A stretch of 64,000 nucleotides of DNA from Alkaliflexus imshenetskii DSM 15055 (GTDB lineage Bacteria; Bacteroidota; Bacteroidia; Bacteroidales; Marinilabiliaceae), in NCBI RefSeq assembly GCF_000517065.1, contig NZ_KI912105.1, positions 771,635 through 835,634 on the forward strand, written 5' to 3'. Below the pieces are notes generated by a model. The model had not been told where the DNA came from. It made no database searches and worked only from the letters and a program-made list of their open reading frames with translations. Shown here piece after piece: positions 27,993-36,749 of this stretch (position 1 is its first letter; the number at the start of each line of letters is the position of its first letter). The translations under genes were made by a program, and so were the position numbers.

Positions 27993-28100
27993 TTCATTTG
28001 CTTTTTTAAAATGATTTTGGATTCGCGCAACAATGCGAACCTTAATTGGGTTGCAAGTTACTTATTAAAACCGGATTGCGGAAAGAGAACCAATGTATAT

Positions 28101-28143
28101 AAAAAACCGGGATGATTGTTTGGGTAAACAATCATCCCGGTTA
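28101..28143 (-). terminator. recA terminator, left (orphan) copy
   Basis: AACCGGGATGATTGTTT and its complement form a perfect stem with a short loop, followed on the minus strand by a T-rich tract. It is the same hairpin as at 48828-48870 but no longer follows an intact gene. Confidence 0.85.
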
Positions 28144-28162
28144 ATATCAATAAGTGAGTCTG

Positions 28163-28321
28163 TTACTTTTTGTTTGCAGCAATTGCATCCACAATCTTTT
28201 TCTCCAACTCATCGGCCAGTTCCGGATTGTCACGAATCAGATCCTTAACGGCTTCGCGCCCCTGTCCCAACTTTGTATCGCCATAACTGAACCAGCTACC
28301 ACTTTTCTTAATGATGTTGAG
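28163..28321 (-). pseudogene. recA: recA 3' remnant without start
   Basis: Read on the minus strand this encodes the last 52 residues of RecA (from [15 protein letters not shown] to DAIAANKK) and stops at the normal TAA. There is no start codon or upstream recA sequence; at 28322 the frame enters unrelated DNA. The three base differences from the intact gene inside the coding part are all synonymous (Leu, Ala, Ser codons). This is the displaced end of recA left by the insertion. Confidence 0.93.
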
Positions 28322-28498
28322 GTGAAATATAGCATCCCTTAAGAAAAAAAGTGCAATGAACTATTTATCAGACAACACAATAGCACTACTGGAGCATAAC
28401 TAAGTAAACATCAACACAGTATTTTTTAAGGGCAAACTAGCAAATGCATAAGCATTAACTAAGAGCAAGCCCTAACAACAATTTTATACATTAATGTT
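28322..28498. other. Left island end, non-coding, with an imperfect dyad
   Basis: No gene is visible in these 177 bp. At about 28427-28475 a nested dyad is present: TTAAGGGC with GCCCTAA outside and ATGC-ATAA-GCAT inside. It could be the terminator of the broken GH31 gene or part of the island end. It has no good T run. Confidence 0.4.
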
Positions 28499-29572
28499 TT
28501 ACTGTCTTACCAGCAACTTTGCAGTACGAATCCTAGATTCTGATATTAATTGAACCAAATAAACACCTGGATTGTGAATAGCAAAACTTGTTACATTCCC
28601 TTCTATGTTTTTTTTATAAACAATACTTCCATTCAAATTTATTACATTCAGTTTAGATTTTTCAATGATTTGGTTCGACTCCAATTTAACGTTAACAATT
28701 TCTCCAACTTGCACATAACTTGGGTATAATAAAAAATGGTTTGACTTACTAAGGTCTAATTTAGTAGGACAAGTTTGATATTTATTACCATTTGCATCAG
28801 TAAGCTTAACCAAATAAGTGGCATCTTTGTTAAGTAGGTTTTTTGAAGATTTTCCGGCTGTGTATTGCGGTTTATTTTCGCCAACTAAAACCCCATCTTC
28901 ATACCATTCAAAGGCAACAAACTTATATCCTCCATTTTTATCGGGGTCAACATTTATTGTTAACGCGCTATTTGAGACCTGGGTTATCAGACTATAGAAT
29001 TCGAATGGCTTACTGAATTTTAGTTTATATGACTTTTTATTAATTCCATCTTCCGAAATAATTGTAAAATCTAAAATATTTAAACCCTGTTTGGATGCAG
29101 TAAATTCAATAATATTCCCTTTGTCAACAGTTTTACCGGCAACCGGCACAATTTCAATTTTGATAGGAGAATCAGCATTGTTGCAATTTAATGGATAAGC
29201 TTCATTTAAATTCTGCCATTCAACACCGTTAATGTATACAGCGTACAAATAGGAATCTGTGTATCTGGCCCTGATGGTTTCCTTAAGCAAATCGACCTTA
29301 ATCACATAAGTGCCAGGTTTTCTTGGGTCGATCGACCATTTATGGTCTCCGGGCAGATTTTCATGAACATACTTTGATTCCAATAAAGATTCTTGTTGTG
29401 TTTTAGAATGGAATGAGACCGGTCCCCAATCGTTTTGACCTAAAAGCTTAAACATGTTTCGATCGCTGCCGCTGCTAGCCTCTTTGAGCACCCCGGTGAA
29501 AGTAAACAGGTTCGGGTTATTATGATCTTTTTTTAAACGGATAGCACGTCCCGAATCCCAACCTACCTCTGT
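28499..29572 (-). pseudogene. 3' part of the IS-disrupted GH31 gene: SusE-like domain and T9SS sorting domain
   Basis: This is the C-terminal 356 residues of the enzyme beginning at 32193-35189. It starts mid-domain with EVGWDSGRAIRL, the continuation of LFIVGGAT in the 5' part, and includes the rest of a SusE/SusF-type carbohydrate-binding domain (FTFTGVLKEA), a Cadherin/Ig-like middle region, and a final T9SS type A sorting domain ending GVYLVQLISESRIRTAKLLVRQ-type. An open frame runs into the IS from here (ATG at 29692), but it lacks a signal peptide, so a functional exported product is unlikely. Confidence 0.88.
29568..29572 (+). repeat. 5-bp target site duplication, left
   Basis: TCTGT directly precedes the IS left end TGGATAAAACGG and is repeated at 32188-32192 after the right end. 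Five bases falls in the 4-8 bp range of IS21-family elements. Confidence 0.85.
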
Positions 29573-29581
29573 TGGATAAAA

Positions 29582-29762
29582 CGGTTCAAAATGTGCCACT
29601 AATTTCGGCCAAAATGTGCCACGAGCCAAGGCCAGGTTTTGAAAAAGTCGCAACAGGATTGCCCCTTTCTGTTTCGGTTCGAACTGTGCCAATTATTTCG
29701 GTTCGAACTGTGCCATTTTGGAGAGCCGCTTAAGGCTCAAGATTTCGGTTTGATTTGTGCCA
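29582..29762 (+). repeat. Five transposase-binding-type terminal repeats, IS left end
   Basis: Copies of the pattern TTTCGGnnnnAnnTGTGCCA lie at about 29582-29598 (short form), 29603-29621, 29672-29691, 29696-29715 and 29743-29762. The third and fourth are identical. Two inverted copies are at the right end (32139-32158 and 32162-32182). Confidence 0.8.
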
Positions 29763-29808
29763 GTTTGAGAGATCAAGTTTAATTTTCTATATCGCCATAA
29801 AAAGCGAT

Positions 29809-31356
29809 ATGGCACACATTCTTGATCTTATGGAACTAAAGCAAATTTTACGGTTGCACATTGATGGCATAAGTAATCGTCGGATATCTGATACTCTAGG
29901 CATTCATCGCAACACTATAAACAGTTATGTAAGGCAGTTTAAGGCGTGCAAGCATGGCATAGAAGAACTCCTAAAGCTTTCCAATTATGAGCTTGCCCAG
30001 CTATTCCCGGGCCACACCACCATAAAGAATCCTCGCTTTGATGAACTGATGCAGTTCTTCACTAATATGCATGCAGAACCAAATCATCCTGGGTTTACGC
30101 TACTGCATCATTACTCTGAATATAAGTCATCAGCTAAAGAGCCATACAGTTACACTCAATTTGTCGAGCACTACCAAAGGAAGTACTCTAAAGAGAAGGG
30201 CTCGATGAAACTTCCCCACAAGCCCGGTTATGAACTCTACATTGACTTCGCCGGCAAGAAGCTTACAATAGTTGATAAGTATACCGGGGAAATCCAGGCC
30301 GTAGAGGTGTTTGTGGCTATTTTGCCCTGCAGTCAGTACACTTACGTTGAGGCTTGTCCTGACCAAACTATGGAATCCTTAATAAAGTGCACTGCCAATG
30401 CCTTGTCATACTTTGGGGGCGTTCCCCAGGCCATTGTATCAGATAATCTAAAGTCAGCAGTTACTAAAGCCAGTAAATACGAGCCTCGTATCAATCGATC
30501 ATTTTTAGATTTTGCGAGTCATTACAACAGCGTAGTAAATCCGGCTCGTGGATACGCCCCGCAGGATAAAGCATTAGTGGAAAATGCCGTAAACTTATCC
30601 TATCAACGAATTTATTACCCCATACGCAACATGACCTTCTTTTCTCTGGATGACCTTAATAAAGAGATCCAAAAACACCTTGTAGGCTATAATAACATGT
30701 TGTTACAACGGCGCTCATGCAGTAGGCGAGAGCTTTTCCAAACATTAGAGAGGCAGCACCTTAAGCCGCTTCCTTCAACACGATATGAGATAAAAGGATA
30801 TCGCAGGGCTAAGGTCCAAAAAACCGGATATGTTTATTTCTCTCCGGACAACAATTACTACAGCGTTCCCTATCGTTATATCGGTAAAAGAACTCAAATC
30901 CATTATGCCGGATCGAGTGTTGAGGTTTTTTACAATCAACAGCGTATTGCTTACCACCAAAGAAACCCTTCTCCAGGCGAGTACAATACCGATAAAAGCC
31001 ACTTGTGTAGCACACACAAAGCCTATCTTGAGTGGAGCCCTGAATTTTTTAAGAACAAGGCACTAAAGCATGGAGTTAACGTCCATGATTTTGTAGCCAG
31101 TTTGTTTGATAATCAATCTTATCCGGAAGTCATTTACAAGAGAGCCATGGGCGTAATCCAATTGCATCGGATCTATGGTGTCGAAAGGCTCAACAATGCT
31201 TGTAAATTGGCTCTTGATGTCGGCATACACTCCTATGGACGACTTAAAAACATTCTTAAGAATAAACGGGACGTTTTTGTTGAGGAGCCGGATAATCAAA
31301 GAGCATCTCATATACCCACTCATAGCAATTTAAGAGGGGCAACTAACTATAAATAA
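29809..31356 (+). CDS. istA: IS21-family transposase IstA
   Basis: The 515-residue reading from ATG 29809 starts MAHILDLMELKQILRLH, an N-terminal helix-turn-helix (GISNRRISDTLGIHRNTI, about residues 17-35). The DDE catalytic core shows YELYIDFAGKKL, VSDNLKSAV and DKALVENAVNLSYQRIY. A C-terminal beta-barrel region contains NNYYSVPYRYIGKRTQIHY. An upstream in-frame ATG at 29755 lies in the terminal repeats and is less likely. istB follows after 10 bp. The gene appears intact, so the element may still be active. Confidence 0.93.
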   Translation: MAHILDLMELKQILRLHIDGISNRRISDTLGIHRNTINSYVRQFKACKHGIEELLKLSNYELAQLFPGHTTIKNPRFDELMQFFTNMHAEPNHPGFTLLHHYSEYKSSAKEPYSYTQFVEHYQRKYSKEKGSMKLPHKPGYELYIDFAGKKLTIVDKYTGEIQAVEVFVAILPCSQYTYVEACPDQTMESLIKCTANALSYFGGVPQAIVSDNLKSAVTKASKYEPRINRSFLDFASHYNSVVNPARGYAPQDKALVENAVNLSYQRIYYPIRNMTFFSLDDLNKEIQKHLVGYNNMLLQRRSCSRRELFQTLERQHLKPLPSTRYEIKGYRRAKVQKTGYVYFSPDNNYYSVPYRYIGKRTQIHYAGSSVEVFYNQQRIAYHQRNPSPGEYNTDKSHLCSTHKAYLEWSPEFFKNKALKHGVNVHDFVASLFDNQSYPEVIYKRAMGVIQLHRIYGVERLNNACKLALDVGIHSYGRLKNILKNKRDVFVEEPDNQRASHIPTHSNLRGATNYK

Positions 31357-31366
31357 ACCAATAAAC

Positions 31367-32104
31367 ATGAACAACAATCAAACAGTAGAAAAACTTCGCC
31401 ATATGCGAATCAACGCTATGGCAAACTTGCATTTACAGCACGTCAAAAATAATCAGTTAGACACTTTGACTGCGGATGAATACCTGGCCTTACTTACCGA
31501 TCATGAATGGGAGGAGCGTCAGAATAAGAAAATCAACAGACTTATTAAACATGCCGGGTTCAGACAAAATGCCACACTTGCAGACATCGATTACAGTGCC
31601 ACCAGAACGCTTGATAAAAACATGTTCCAACGGCTGGCCTCGCTTGATTTTATCAAGAGAAACGAAAACGTTATAATAACCGGGCTAACAGGGGTTGGAA
31701 AGAGCTTCCTTGCTCAGGCTCTTGGCCATCAGGCTTGTATGATGGAATACAAGGTGGTTTATGCAATTACATCCAGATTATTTAAGCGACTTAAGATATC
31801 AAGAATGGATGGGACGTATATGAATGACATCAATAAATTAGCCAAAACGGATGTTCTCATATTAGATGATTTTGGGCTGCAAGCTTTTGATAAGCAGGAC
31901 CGAGAGTCGCTAATGGATATAATAGAAGACAGACACGGTAAGAAAACAACGATTGTGGCTTCACAAATACCTGTCTCGGTTTGGTACGACATTATCGGGG
32001 AAGGAACGATTGCGGATGCAATACTCGACCGACTGGTAAACTCCTCTCATCGAATTGACCTAAATGGACCCTCATTAAGGAAGGGCATTTTAGCAAGCGA
32101 ATAG
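31367..32104 (+). CDS. istB: IS21-family helper ATPase IstB
   Basis: The 245-residue AAA+ ATPase has Walker A GLTGVGKSFLAQALG (about residues 105-119), Walker B DVLILDDFGLQAFD and sensor region TTIVASQIPVSVWYD, with the terminal DRLVNSSHRIDLNG common to IstB. It assists IstA in target selection. It is complete and ends 83 bp before the right end of the element. Confidence 0.95.
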   Translation: MNNNQTVEKLRHMRINAMANLHLQHVKNNQLDTLTADEYLALLTDHEWEERQNKKINRLIKHAGFRQNATLADIDYSATRTLDKNMFQRLASLDFIKRNENVIITGLTGVGKSFLAQALGHQACMMEYKVVYAITSRLFKRLKISRMDGTYMNDINKLAKTDVLILDDFGLQAFDKQDRESLMDIIEDRHGKKTTIVASQIPVSVWYDIIGEGTIADAILDRLVNSSHRIDLNGPSLRKGILASE

Positions 32105-32138
32105 CATTTTTTTTGTACTATTGCACCATCTCTCAGAC

Positions 32139-32182
32139 TGGCACATTTTGACCGAAATGCCTGGCACAAATATGACCGAAAT
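32139..32182 (-). repeat. Two terminal repeats, IS right end
   Basis: TGGCACATTTTGACCGAAAT (32139-32158) and a second copy at 32162-32182 are inverted relative to the left-end repeats. The inner one extends through ATCTCTCAGAC to match GTTTGAGAGAT beside the innermost left repeat. Confidence 0.8.
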
Positions 32183-32187
32183 ACCCA

Positions 32188-32192
32188 TCTGT
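32188..32192 (+). repeat. 5-bp target site duplication, right
   Basis: TCTGT immediately follows the IS right end and duplicates 29568-29572. Confidence 0.85.
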
Positions 32193-35189
32193 AGCTCCAC
32201 CAACAATAAACAAGTCTTCCCGAGGTAAAAACAGCTCCCCATGCAAAGTCCGACCAGTTGCATTTACCTTTACTTTATAGTTATTGTCAGGTATTGCAAC
32301 ATTCCACCCTTTAAGACTAGAATCAAATGTTAACTTCATGGCGCTTAAACCAACCACATCAACAGCCTCATTAGATGGAATATAAAACACCGTATTATGC
32401 TGAACTGTTGGCGTATTTATTACTTTAAACTCCCCCGATTTGAGCTCACCATAATAACGGAAATAACCGGGAGTAGTGCTTGGGTCTTCTTTCAATGTAG
32501 AAATATTACCTGGAATAGCTGAACCTGTTATCCAAAGCTTGGTACCATCGGTATTATACCCATCAACGTCTTCGGTATCTGAACCGCCATAATCGGCTTG
32601 ATCGGAAATATTTTTGCCCTGAAAAATAAAGTCTCTCCACTCATTAATCTCTTTAATTGGTGCATTATTTACTTTCAGCAATAAGTTGAACGACTGCTCC
32701 AGGTTATCTTCAAAGAATTTTAGTTCAGTATAAGCGGTTTGAGGTTGCTTTGTAATTCTACCTGATGTGCCTACCAATTGAGAAAAAAGTGTCGGAATAT
32801 TATTCCCTAACTTGGATTTCATAGCATTGTTGCATTGAGTCACTCTGGCCATCTGTCCTAACTTCCCATCAATTAGTTCATCTGATTCGGATTGTTTCTC
32901 GTTATAGTCAACCTGAACCAGCACTTTAGCATCGCAATTTGTTGATGGGATGTTTATAATTACAGCCAACAGTTCGCCATCATAGTGCCAATGCTCTTCC
33001 TTTGTTTGGTATGTGTAGGGGTATATCTTTCCATTCACTACAACTTTCTTAGGCGGAAGCTTAGACAACAATTTTAACTCATAGTGTCTTGCAGATGGCA
33101 TATTTTCAAAATAACCTTGTCGCGGATAAATTACGTATTCCCCATTCTGTGTATTTGTTGATTGCTCAATTTTAGTTATTGTATATTTTCCTTCCTGATA
33201 ACTATCGTTATCGCCTTCGTCCTCATAAAATGAGAAAGCCCCGTTTAATCCCGGCACAAAGTTGATGATTAAAGTATCGGGGCGGTTTTTTAAGTGTTTA
33301 ATGTCCGGATACATCGGAATTACGGCTCCCTCCTTATAGAAATAAGGAATCTCACTTTGCGCAAAGCTTCTTAAGTGTTTTCTATTTCCATCAAGCACAA
33401 CTCCTGTTTCAGCCTCAATCCATTTGCCTTCGGGCAACCAAATTTGTTTGGCAGCTGTTCCTATTTTGTTATCAGAAGCGGCCACTATGGGAGAAACCAA
33501 AATATCCTCGCCAAACATATATGAAGTTTCTTGTTTATAGGCTTCATTGGTTTGGGGGTAATCATAATAAAGAGGGCGACAAAGTGAAATACCAGTATCG
33601 TATGCCTCTCTTGAATAGGTGTATATATAAGGAATCAATGCATAACGTAGCTTAAGTGCATTTCTCATCTGTTCAAAGTTTGGATATTTCCATATCCTCC
33701 GTTCAATATGTGAAGCATTGGTTGCGTGTGTTCTTGTAATAGGCGAAAATACTCCAAACTGAATCCAGCGCAGATACAGCTCAGGGTCGTTTGAGCCAGC
33801 CTGATTGTGACCTCCCAAATCGTGACTCCAATAGCCATACACAACATTTGAAGCGGTAGAGTTATAATAAATCTGAAATGCCAATGTTGGAAATGTTGCC
33901 CAGCTATCGCCAGAAAATCCGATTTGATAGCGGTGATTACCTAGGCCACCCCAACGGTGAAAAATCATAGGTCTACGGTCAGGCCTATTGGTTTTCATGT
34001 CGTTATAAAAAACATAATTAAGCCAAAAAGTATTCCCCAACCCTTCAACGCCCGGAGTTAGCAGCCACTGTTGCCAATCAAGCCACCAGAAATCGACCCC
34101 TATATTCTCATGAGGTCGCATTATATTTTTAAAGAAAGCCTTATAGAAAGTTTCATTCTCTATATTCCATTTAATGGTTTGATCGGCAGGGAGCCCCAAA
34201 TCGTTCGCCAGGGCAGTAAAGTTATCTTCATGCGGGGCAATTCCATCGGCAGGGTGCAGATTCAGAGTAGTTCGCAAATTATTTTGATGTAACCATTCAA
34301 GAAATCCCTGTGGATTGGGAAAAAGTTCAGGATTCCAGCTCCAACCAGTCCAACCTTCTTTATGCCAGTCCATATCAATAACCATTATATCAATGGGAAT
34401 ATCATTATTCTTAATATCGTTAACGATATCTTTAAGATCCTGTTCAGAATAGCGCTCATATTTTGAATACCAATAGCCTAAAGCATAAAGGGGCGGCATA
34501 GGTTGCTTTCCGGCAATTTTGGTAAAATCAAGTAAAGCGCTTTTATAATCATGCCCATAGGCCATAAAGTACCAATCGATTTTATTTTCAGGCCGCCGCT
34601 GCGCAACCCAATCGAAATCTCCTCCCTGATTTTCAAGCAATAAACTCTTGCTTGTATCTCCATTGGGTTTGGATTCATCAATTAAAACCCAACCTGAACG
34701 AGACAACAGACCATCTTCCATTTCTCCCCGAAGATTATCACCACTTGAATGATCAAGCGTTCGTGATGTGCCTTTTAAGTTAAGCGGGTCTACTTTGCCC
34801 GGATACCATATAGTTGGGGCTCCGTTTAATATAAAAGTAATCTTGAGATTTGCAGAGCTTGAAGGATTAGTTATTGGGTTTGAATTGACTTTATACTTTA
34901 CCTCCAATTTTTCAGTTTTTATATATAAAAAATCGTCTTTTATTTCGGAAGTAAATCCCGGGACAGGTAAATTCCGATTTACCACAATAAAAGAAGCTCG
35001 ATCTTCGAATTGCCTGGTATCGCTCCACTCTATTCGTATAATCTCTGGTGTAAGCACTGTAAAACGCATATTCCCTGATATAACAACTGCATCGGGGTTG
35101 GCTACCGGATTGTTATGTCCCCATCCACGTAGAGGAAACAATATGAGAATGACCAATAAAAGTGTGCTTCTTCTAATAATTATATTCAT
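32193..35189 (-). pseudogene. 5' part of the IS-disrupted GH31 glycoside hydrolase gene
   Basis: About 1,000 native residues remain before the IS adds a 17-residue foreign tail ending at 32133. A signal peptide (about 1-24, no lipobox Cys) precedes a GH31 N-terminal beta-sandwich and the barrel. The catalytic nucleophile Asp is in GVDFWWLDWQQW (about 371) and the acid/base Asp in IGFSGDSWATF (about 428); GGHNQAGSNDPELYLRWIQ is the usual downstream motif. After the catalytic domains, a SusE/SusF-like binding domain begins at about 885 (KLWITGSAIPG) and a second starts at LFIVGGAT, where the IS cut falls. Likely substrate is an alpha-glucosyl or alpha-xylosyl linkage; GH31 specificity cannot be read from the sequence. 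The truncated product keeps its catalytic core but loses the T9SS sorting signal. Confidence 0.9.
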
Positions 35190-35345
35190 AATTGTCGATT
35201 TATCGGGATTATTTTAGTTCTACGTGGTAAGTCCGAACCATTGTAAAAGCTCAGTTGAACATCAACAGCTATCGCGTGCTTCGCGAAATAAAAATTCAAT
35301 ACTATTTTCACTCAACTTTGCTTTTCTAAACGAGATAATAGAGGG

Positions 35346-36434
35346 TTAATCAATTACAGGAGCTTCAACAGTTAATATCCCTTCCTTGCTAACGTTTAAA
35401 TTGCTGATAAAAACTATTCGTTGGTGGCCGCTACTTTTAGTTCGTGCATGAAAAACACACAATCTTTGATTATTGGGTAAATTAAGAACCATATTATGTC
35501 CGGTTCCAGTAATTTCAGCGTCTTCACCTATACCTTTTTGCAATACCGGATTATTTCCGGCTTTTTCAAAAGGGCCTAATGGATGTTTGGAAGTTGCATA
35601 ACCGACGGCATAATTTTCTCCACCGAAAAAATTTGCAGAGTACATCATATAATATTTGTCTCCTTCTTTAAAAAGATAGGAACCTTCAGTCCATCTTCTG
35701 TTTACTTCGCGGTTTGTAACTGAACGACTTTCCCACTCAGATTGGGGATCGTTCATTTCGAGTGGAGGGCGGAGCAACAGTTGTGGCTCTCCTATTACTC
35801 CTGAAAAATCAGGCTCTATTTCAATTCCATAAATCCAGCTTTCCTCAATCTCATCAAACCAACCATTTGTTTTGGCCCATTCAGAGATTTCACTTTCCAC
35901 AGGATTTTTATAGCAACATCTGGAATAATATAGATACACTTTGCCTGCCTCATCATCGAAGTAAAGATTGGCATCAATGATTGGATAACCAGGATCAAAA
36001 ATAGGCTCTTCATATAAATCAGTAAAAGGCCCGATTGGACTATCGGCTACAGCCACTCCAATCCGAAAGTTTTCTTCTTCATTGTTTGGATTATGTTTCC
36101 AATTGGCGCTATACCATAAGTAGAATTTCCCATTGCGCTCATATACTTCAGGTGCCCAGAAACAATCAACACCCCATGCGTTTGTCTGACTATTAACATA
36201 AATAACGCCTCTATCTTCCCATGTACACAGATTACTGGATGAATAGACTTTAAAGCCGTTAAGGTTGTCAGAAGTTCCATACATATAAAACTTGCCGTCA
36301 ACACTGCTCTGTAGAATAAACGGATCTCCAAAAGCTATAGGCAGAGGATTACATAAATGAACGTTTGTTTGCTTCGTTTCTTTGCAGCCAATAATTATCA
36401 ATACTTGAATGCAGAAAATAAATAGTTTCTTCAT
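35346..36434 (-). CDS. GH43-family glycosidase lipoprotein
   Basis: The 362-residue protein has a lipoprotein signal (FCIQVLIIIGCKE, Cys about 17) and a five-bladed propeller of GH43 type. The three catalytic acids are visible: Asp in IAFGDPFIL, Asp in YPIIDANLYF and Glu in RRWTEGSYLF, with the supporting HNMVLN near the end. GH43 enzymes are mostly alpha-L-arabinofuranosidases, beta-xylosidases or arabinanases. It is upstream of GH31 on the same strand with a 156-bp gap and may form a two-gene unit with it. Confidence 0.88.
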   Translation of the reverse strand: MKKLFIFCIQVLIIIGCKETKQTNVHLCNPLPIAFGDPFILQSSVDGKFYMYGTSDNLNGFKVYSSSNLCTWEDRGVIYVNSQTNAWGVDCFWAPEVYERNGKFYLWYSANWKHNPNNEEENFRIGVAVADSPIGPFTDLYEEPIFDPGYPIIDANLYFDDEAGKVYLYYSRCCYKNPVESEISEWAKTNGWFDEIEESWIYGIEIEPDFSGVIGEPQLLLRPPLEMNDPQSEWESRSVTNREVNRRWTEGSYLFKEGDKYYMMYSANFFGGENYAVGYATSKHPLGPFEKAGNNPVLQKGIGEDAEITGTGHNMVLNLPNNQRLCVFHARTKSSGHQRIVFISNLNVSKEGILTVEAPVID

Positions 36435-36650
36435 TGGTTATATTATTTGATTTACATAATCCACGCTCCATACCCAATTTAATTCTCATCCTAAACATCA
36501 TTAATTGGGGAGAATTAATTGTTGTCATAACAGGGATAAACAGGAAAGCAAACTTAATTTCTTAGAGGTAAAACAGCGATAACATTTCTGCCAAATCCAT
36601 GTTATATTCTGTCAAAACTTTGTTTCGGCAGCGTCGTTTGAACAACATTC
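36435..36650. other. Gap between the GH43 start and the HTCS terminator
   Basis: This AT-rich stretch must hold the promoter of the GH43-GH31 unit on the minus strand. A small palindrome, ATTAATT-GGGGAG-AATTAAT, lies at 36500-36519 and could be an operator. I see no gene. Confidence 0.35.
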
Positions 36651-36698
36651 AAAAAAAGCACTCTTTTGATTTGTTTGTAAACAAAATCAAAAGAGTGT
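36651..36698 (-). terminator. Rho-independent terminator after the HTCS gene
   Basis: CACTCTTTTGATTTTGTTT pairs with the matching arm on the minus strand (near-perfect 18-bp stem) and is followed by seven T. It lies about 50 bp after the HTCS stop and insulates it from the GH43 gene. Confidence 0.9.
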
Positions 36699-36749
36699 TT
36701 ATATACCCCCTAATATTTCAGCGAATTATGAAATTAAATTTCCGAAATC

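Larger units (their letters stand above)
28055..28321. repeat. Left copy of the 267-bp direct repeat (recA 3' end plus terminator)
   Basis: This segment aligns base for base without gaps to 48782-49048, an offset of 20,727 bp, with 4 mismatches, all transitions. It holds the last 52 recA codons, the stop and the recA terminator. Identity stops sharply at both sides: the left flank leads to cvfB and the right flank into unrelated island DNA. It marks one end of the inserted segment. Confidence 0.95.
29573..32187 (+). mobile_element. IS21-family insertion sequence, 2,615 bp, complete
   Basis: The element begins TGGATAAAACGG and ends CGAAATACCCA, giving 5'-TG...CA-3' ends and related termini (TGG-TA---CGGT------TGTGCCA on both). 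It carries istA and istB and is flanked by the TCTGT duplication. Removing it with one copy of the duplication rejoins GH31 in frame as GGA-GCT-ACA-GAG-GTA-GGT, which fixes the ends to the base. Multiple internal terminal repeats are present, as usual for the family. Confidence 0.93.

Noticed and set aside
28154-28342. 62-codon plus-strand frame, repeated at 48881-49306
   Set aside because: It is the complement of the recA 3' end in both places, not a duplicated gene of its own.
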